Shown here one piece after another: positions 59,703 through 64,000 of a stretch of DNA of 64,000 bases; position 1 is the stretch's first letter, and the number at the start of each line of letters is the position of its first letter. A model generated the notes under the pieces. The model was not told where the DNA came from, searched no databases, and worked only from the letters and a program-made list of their open reading frames with translations. A program made the translations under genes and the position numbers. Source of the DNA: Methylocystis sp. (lineage in GTDB: Bacteria > Pseudomonadota > Alphaproteobacteria > Rhizobiales > Beijerinckiaceae); assembly GCA_016178015.1 (NCBI GenBank), contig JACOUB010000001.1:1-64000 (forward strand). The letters run 5' to 3'.

Positions 59703-61216
59703 TGTTCGGTTTCGGCATTCTGTCGGGCGTGATCTTCCTGCCGCTCGTCGGCGCGGCTTTCATCCTGGCTCTGCGCGGCGATGACGACGCGACCTTGCGC
59801 AACGCCCGCTGGGCGGCGCTGCTGACCACGATCGTCGTCTTCGCGCTGTCCATGGTCGTTTGGGCGCGCTTTGACGCAACCAGCGCCGCTTTCCAGTTCG
59901 TCGAGCAAAAGTCGTGGCTCGGCTCGGGGTTGGTCTACAAGCTCGGCGTCGACGGGATGTCCATTCCCTTCGTGCTGCTGACTGCGTTCCTGATGCCCAT
60001 ATCCATTCTCGCCTCGTGGGAGATCACGGTCCGCGTCAAGGAATACATGGTCGCTTTCCTCGTCCTGGAGACGCTGATGATCGGCGTCTTCTGCGCCCTC
60101 GATCTCGTGCTGTTCTATCTCTTTTTCGAGGGCGGCCTCATTCCGATGTTCCTGATCATCGGCATTTGGGGCGGCAAGCGACGCGTCTATGCGAGCTTCA
60201 AATTCTTCCTCTATACGCTGCTTGGTTCGCTGCTGATGCTGATCGCCATTCTCGCCATGTATGGCCAGGTGGGGACAACCGACATCACCGCTATGCTGGC
60301 GGCGCATTTCTCGCCGTCAATGCAGACTTGGCTGTGGCTCGCCTTCTTCGCCTCGTTCGCAGTGAAGCTGCCGATGTGGCCGGCGCATACCTGGTTGCCT
60401 GACGCCCATGTCGAGGCGCCGACCGCCGGCTCGGTGATCCTCGCCGCCATCCTCCTAAAGATGGGCGGCTACGGATTCCTCCGCTTCTCGCTGCCGATGT
60501 TCCCGGATGCGTCGGTTCAATTCGCGCCGCTCGTCTATGCGCTGTCGATCATCGCCATCATCTACACCTCGCTCGTCGCCTTGGTGCAAGAAGACATCAA
60601 GAAGCTCATCGCCTATTCGTCGGTGGCGCATATGGGCTTCGTCACCATGGGCCTCTTCACCTTGACGCCGCAGGGCGTGCAAGGCGCGATCTTCGTCATG
60701 ATCTCGCATGGCCTGGTGTCCGCCGCGCTGTTCCTTTGCGTTGGCGTGATCTATGACCGGATGCACACGCGCGAGATCGCCGCCTATGGCGGATTGGTCG
60801 AGCGCATGCCGCTCTACGCCTTCACCTTCATGCTGTTTACGCTCGCCAATGTCGGCCTGCCGGGAACCTCCGGCTTCGTCGGCGAATTCTTGACGCTCGT
60901 CGGCGCCTTCAACGCCAACTCCTGGGTGGCGCTGTTTGCCACCACCGGCGTCATCCTGTCCGCGGCCTATGCGCTCTACCTTTACCGGCGCGTCATTTTC
61001 GGCGTGCTCGACAAGCCGAACCTCGCCGGCATAACGGATCTATCGACGCGAGAAATCGCCGTGTTCGCGCCGCTGCTCGCGCTGACCATCTACTACGGCC
61101 TGCGCCCCGGTCCGATCCTCGACGCCTCGGCGGCGTCGGTGGCGCATCTCTTGCAAACTCACACCGCCCTGCTCGACGCGCTGAAAGTCGCGACGCAAGG
61201 GATGACAGGTCAATGA
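59702..61216 (+). CDS. nuoM: NADH-quinone oxidoreductase subunit M
   Basis: A 504-residue antiporter-like subunit. [37 protein letters not shown] and [13 protein letters not shown] are the conserved Glu, Lys and channel motifs. It overlaps nuoL before and nuoN after (ATGA). Confidence 0.97.
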   Translation: MFGFGILSGVIFLPLVGAAFILALRGDDDATLRNARWAALLTTIVVFALSMVVWARFDATSAAFQFVEQKSWLGSGLVYKLGVDGMSIPFVLLTAFLMPISILASWEITVRVKEYMVAFLVLETLMIGVFCALDLVLFYLFFEGGLIPMFLIIGIWGGKRRVYASFKFFLYTLLGSLLMLIAILAMYGQVGTTDITAMLAAHFSPSMQTWLWLAFFASFAVKLPMWPAHTWLPDAHVEAPTAGSVILAAILLKMGGYGFLRFSLPMFPDASVQFAPLVYALSIIAIIYTSLVALVQEDIKKLIAYSSVAHMGFVTMGLFTLTPQGVQGAIFVMISHGLVSAALFLCVGVIYDRMHTREIAAYGGLVERMPLYAFTFMLFTLANVGLPGTSGFVGEFLTLVGAFNANSWVALFATTGVILSAAYALYLYRRVIFGVLDKPNLAGITDLSTREIAVFAPLLALTIYYGLRPGPILDASAASVAHLLQTHTALLDALKVATQGMTGQ

Positions 61217-62652
61217 CGATGTCGTTTTCTTACGCGCTCGCACATCACTTCCTGCCGGAGGCCATCCTCGCGGTCGGCGTATTGGCGCTCATCCTGCTTG
61301 GCGCGTGGCGCGGCGCGCGCGCTTTCGCGCTCGTCAACGAGCTCACCGTAGGCCTGCTCACACTGGCCATCGTCATCCTCATGCTCGGCGGCAAGACTGA
61401 AGCGGAGTTATTCGAAGGCGCCTTCATCGACGACGCGTTCGCCCGCTTCATGAAGGTTCTGACGCTCGTCGGCTCGCTGGCGACGGTGTTGATGTCGGTC
61501 GATTATCTCAGGCGCGCCAAGCTCGCCAAATTCGAATTTCCAGTGCTGGTGCTGCTGTCGACGCTCGGCATGATGCTGCTCGCCTCGGCCAACAATCTCA
61601 TCGCGCTCTATCTCGGGCTGGAGCTGATGTCGCTGGCGCTTTACGTCGTCGCCGCCTTCGACCGCGATGACGCGCGCGCCTCCGAGGCCGGGCTCAAGTA
61701 CTTCGTCCTCGGCGCGCTCTCGTCGGGCATGATGCTTTATGGCGCTTCGCTCCTTTATGGCTTCGCCGGAACCGTGTCGTTCGACGGGATCGCCAAGGCC
61801 ATAACCGGCGCGCCGCCGCTCGGGGCGACCTTTGGTCTCGTTTTCGTGCTGGCGGGTCTCGCCTTCAAAATCTCGGCGGCGCCGTTCCATATGTGGACTC
61901 CCGACGTATACGAGGGCGCGCCGACGCCGGTCACCGCGTTTTTCGCGTCGGCGACCAAGATGGCCGCCATCGCGATCACGGCGCGCATCGTCGAGACGGC
62001 CTTTCCGAGCGTCACCAGCCAATGGCGGCAGATTGTGATCTTCCTTTCCGTCGCCTCCATGTTGCTCGGCGCCTTCGCGGCGATCGGCCAGAACAACATC
62101 AAGCGGCTGATGGCTTATTCCTCGATCGGCCACATGGGTTTCGCGCTGGTCGGCCTGGCCGCCGGCAGTGAGGCGGGCGTCAGAGGCGTCGCAATCTATA
62201 TGGCGATGTATCTGGCGATGACGCTCGGCGTGTTCGCCGCCATCCTCGCCATGCGCGTCGATGGCCGCTGCGTCGAGACCATCCCCGATCTCGCCGGCCT
62301 ATCCCGCACCAATGGCGTCACGGCCTTCTTCCTTGCCATGCTGATGTTCTCGCTCGCAGGAATTCCGCCGCTCGGCGGCTTCTTCGCAAAATATTACGTG
62401 TTTCTCGCCGCCGTGGACGCCGAGCTCTATCCGCTCGCCGTGCTCGGCGTTCTCGCCAGCGCGATCGCCGCTTACTACTACCTGCGCATCGTCAAGGTGA
62501 TCTATTTCGACGAGCCGGCGCCGGCGTTCGACGCCGCCCCGATCTCGGTGCGCGCCGTGCTGGCGGTTTCGACGGTGTTCATGCTCGGCTTCTGGCTGTA
62601 TCCGGCGCCCATTGTCGAAGCCGCGAGCGCCGCCGCCAAATCGCTGTTTTGA
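61213..62652 (+). CDS. nuoN: NADH-quinone oxidoreductase subunit N
   Basis: A 479-residue antiporter-like subunit. [41 protein letters not shown] and [14 protein letters not shown] are typical. Last of the 14 core genes; birA follows after 13 bases. Confidence 0.97.
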   Translation: MTMSFSYALAHHFLPEAILAVGVLALILLGAWRGARAFALVNELTVGLLTLAIVILMLGGKTEAELFEGAFIDDAFARFMKVLTLVGSLATVLMSVDYLRRAKLAKFEFPVLVLLSTLGMMLLASANNLIALYLGLELMSLALYVVAAFDRDDARASEAGLKYFVLGALSSGMMLYGASLLYGFAGTVSFDGIAKAITGAPPLGATFGLVFVLAGLAFKISAAPFHMWTPDVYEGAPTPVTAFFASATKMAAIAITARIVETAFPSVTSQWRQIVIFLSVASMLLGAFAAIGQNNIKRLMAYSSIGHMGFALVGLAAGSEAGVRGVAIYMAMYLAMTLGVFAAILAMRVDGRCVETIPDLAGLSRTNGVTAFFLAMLMFSLAGIPPLGGFFAKYYVFLAAVDAELYPLAVLGVLASAIAAYYYLRIVKVIYFDEPAPAFDAAPISVRAVLAVSTVFMLGFWLYPAPIVEAASAAAKSLF

Positions 62653-62665
62653 CCGGAGGGCGACC

Positions 62666-63475
62666 GTGGAGCTGGGCCGCATCGCACGATCGCACGGCGT
62701 CCGCCTCGCCGTTTACGACGAGCTCGATTCGACCAATGACGAGGCCAAGCGCCTCGTTAACGCCGGCGAAACGGGACCCCTCTGGGTCGTCGCGGCGCGA
62801 CAGAGCAACGGACGCGGCCGGCTGGGACGAACGTGGGTCTCGCCGCCCGGCAACCTCCACGCCAGCCTCATCCTCAGCGATTTTGGGCCAGAGCGAATCG
62901 CGCCGCAACTGGGGTTCGTCGCCGGCGTCGCAACCATGTCCGCCTTGTGCGCCGCGACGGGCGCGGGGGAGCGGTTGGCGCTTAAATGGCCCAACGACAT
63001 CCTTCTCGACGGGGCCAAGGCTGGCGGCATTCTGCTCGAGGCCGCGCAACGTCCAACGTCGTCCGACGCGTTCGCCTGCGTCATCGGCGTCGGCGTCAAT
63101 TGCCGTTGCGCGCCACAAGGTCTTGCCGGTCCGGTGAGCGATCTGACCGCGCTCGGTGCGGCGGCGCCGTCGGCGCCCGAACTTTTCGCCCATCTTGCCG
63201 ACGCGATGATCGACGCCCTCGAACTTTGGGCGCAAGGCGACCGTTTTGCGAGCGTGCGCGAGCGCTGGCTGGCGCATGCGGCCGGCCTCGCGCGCCCGAT
63301 CAGGGTGGCGCTGGGGCGCGAAACGATCGCGGGCCGCTTCGAGACCATCGACGCCGCGGGCCGCCTTGTCCTCTCTACCGACCTTGGAACGCGCGTCATC
63401 GAAGCGGGAGACGTGTTCTTGCCGGACGTCACGACGCCCAGCGATGCGCGAGCGCCTTTGGAACGCAGCCGATGA
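62666..63475 (+). CDS. birA: Biotin--[acetyl-CoA-carboxylase] ligase
   Basis: A 269-residue biotin protein ligase without the N-terminal DNA-binding domain of E. coli BirA. The biotinyl-AMP site is RQSNGRGRLGRTWVSPPGN, and LKWPNDILLDGAKAGGILLE holds the Lys that contacts biotin. It attaches biotin to carboxylase subunits. Placement between nuoN and rnj is standard in Alphaproteobacteria. GTG 62666 follows GGAGGG. Its stop overlaps the next start. Confidence 0.94.
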   Translation: MELGRIARSHGVRLAVYDELDSTNDEAKRLVNAGETGPLWVVAARQSNGRGRLGRTWVSPPGNLHASLILSDFGPERIAPQLGFVAGVATMSALCAATGAGERLALKWPNDILLDGAKAGGILLEAAQRPTSSDAFACVIGVGVNCRCAPQGLAGPVSDLTALGAAAPSAPELFAHLADAMIDALELWAQGDRFASVRERWLAHAAGLARPIRVALGRETIAGRFETIDAAGRLVLSTDLGTRVIEAGDVFLPDVTTPSDARAPLERSR

Positions 63476-64000
63476 CTAGGGAAGACAGCGAATTCGTGTT
63501 CGCGCCGCTCGGCGGCCTGGGCGAAATCGGCATGAACGCCGCCCTCTATGGCTTCGGTCCAACGCGCGGGCGCAAATGGTTGATGGTCGATTGCGGGCTC
63601 GCCTTCCCCGGTCCCGACCTTCCCGGGATCGATCTGATCATGCCGGACCTCTCCTTCGTCGAGAAGATCGGCCGCGATCTCGTCGGGCTGGTCATCACCC
63701 ATGCGCACGAAGACCACATCGGCGCGGTGGCGTCGCTGTGGCCGCGGCTGCGCTGCAAGGTCTACGCCACCAAATTCTCGGCGGGGCTATTCGAAATGCG
63801 CCGCCTCGGCGAGCCGGGCGCTCCAAACGTGACGATCGTGCCGGTGCGCGCCGGCGAAACCATCGATCTCGCGCCGTTCCACGTCGAGTTCATTGCGGTT
63901 GCGCATTCCATCCCCGACAGCTGCGCCTTGGCGATCCGCACGCCGGCCGGTCTCGTGGTGCACACCGGCGATTGGAAGATCGATCCCGAGCCCCGCGTCG
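63472..64000 (+). CDS. rnj: Ribonuclease J, N-terminal part (cut by window end)
   Basis: The first 176 residues of a metallo-beta-lactamase/beta-CASP ribonuclease. PLGGLGEIGMN opens the family, and THAHEDHIG (His77, His79, Asp81, His82) is the dinuclear zinc motif. VVHTGDWKIDPEPRV near the end carries a further metal ligand. RNase J degrades and processes RNA and is found instead of, or beside, RNase E in Alphaproteobacteria. The ATG at 63472 overlaps the birA stop (ATGA). The gene runs off the window. Confidence 0.93.
   Translation, partial: MTREDSEFVFAPLGGLGEIGMNAALYGFGPTRGRKWLMVDCGLAFPGPDLPGIDLIMPDLSFVEKIGRDLVGLVITHAHEDHIGAVASLWPRLRCKVYATKFSAGLFEMRRLGEPGAPNVTIVPVRAGETIDLAPFHVEFIAVAHSIPDSCALAIRTPAGLVVHTGDWKIDPEPRV

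Overview
The window is a stretch of high-GC alphaproteobacterial chromosome, most likely from Hyphomicrobiales near Methylocystaceae/Beijerinckiaceae. This placement rests on gene content: a 14-subunit NADH dehydrogenase operon ending in birA and rnj, a eukaryote-like NDUFA12 accessory subunit, GapR, a B12-dependent ribonucleotide reductase, a PPi-type phosphofructokinase, and an MxaD-like protein beside a YVTN beta-propeller. The last two suggest methylotrophy. The genus is inference. No rRNA, CRISPR array, prophage or intact IS element was seen.

Layout. 1-4.3 kb: end of an acyltransferase gene, a 526-bp non-coding stretch with a perfect 24-bp inverted repeat and DnaA-box-like sites, a small conserved protein, an EcsC-family protein, a ParDE toxin-antitoxin pair, an SDR oxidoreductase and an orphan BrnA antitoxin. 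4.3-9.4 kb: gyrA with gapR directly upstream, an RDD membrane protein, the Bpt aminoacyl-transferase and a secreted His-rich peptide. 9.6-19.7 kb: envelope proteins, a MgtA-type P-ATPase, an APH-like/P-loop kinase fusion, PPK2 and a lipoprotein lipase. 19.8-28.5 kb: secA, PPi-PFK, clpX and lon, the last with a sigma-32-type promoter. 28.6-33.8 kb: tRNA-Arg(CCT), an ATP-grasp-like orphan, tRNA-Phe(GAA), moeB, an AT-richer orphan and a cupin regulator. 34-39 kb: nagZ, NDUFA12, and a DUF2269/MxaD-like/YVTN cluster. 39-45 kb: nrdJ, a lone HNH-type protein, a repeat array and a GIY-YIG protein. 45.4-64 kb: rluC-type synthase, ATP12, nuoABCDEF-(small coiled-coil gene)-nuoGHIJKLMN, birA and rnj (cut by the window end).

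The main unexplained theme is short palindromic repeats. At least five families occupy gaps between genes, including gaps inside operons (mxaD-like/YVTN, rluC/ATP12, nuoB/C, nuoC/D, nuoI/J). One copy lies in frame inside nrdJ and appears to be translated as about 16 extra residues. Several others supply or nearly supply start regions of downstream genes. Together they look like an active family of non-autonomous palindromic elements that tolerates insertion into coding and operon space. The other item without an obvious precedent is an 83-codon coiled-coil gene between nuoF and nuoG, bounded by a short direct duplication.
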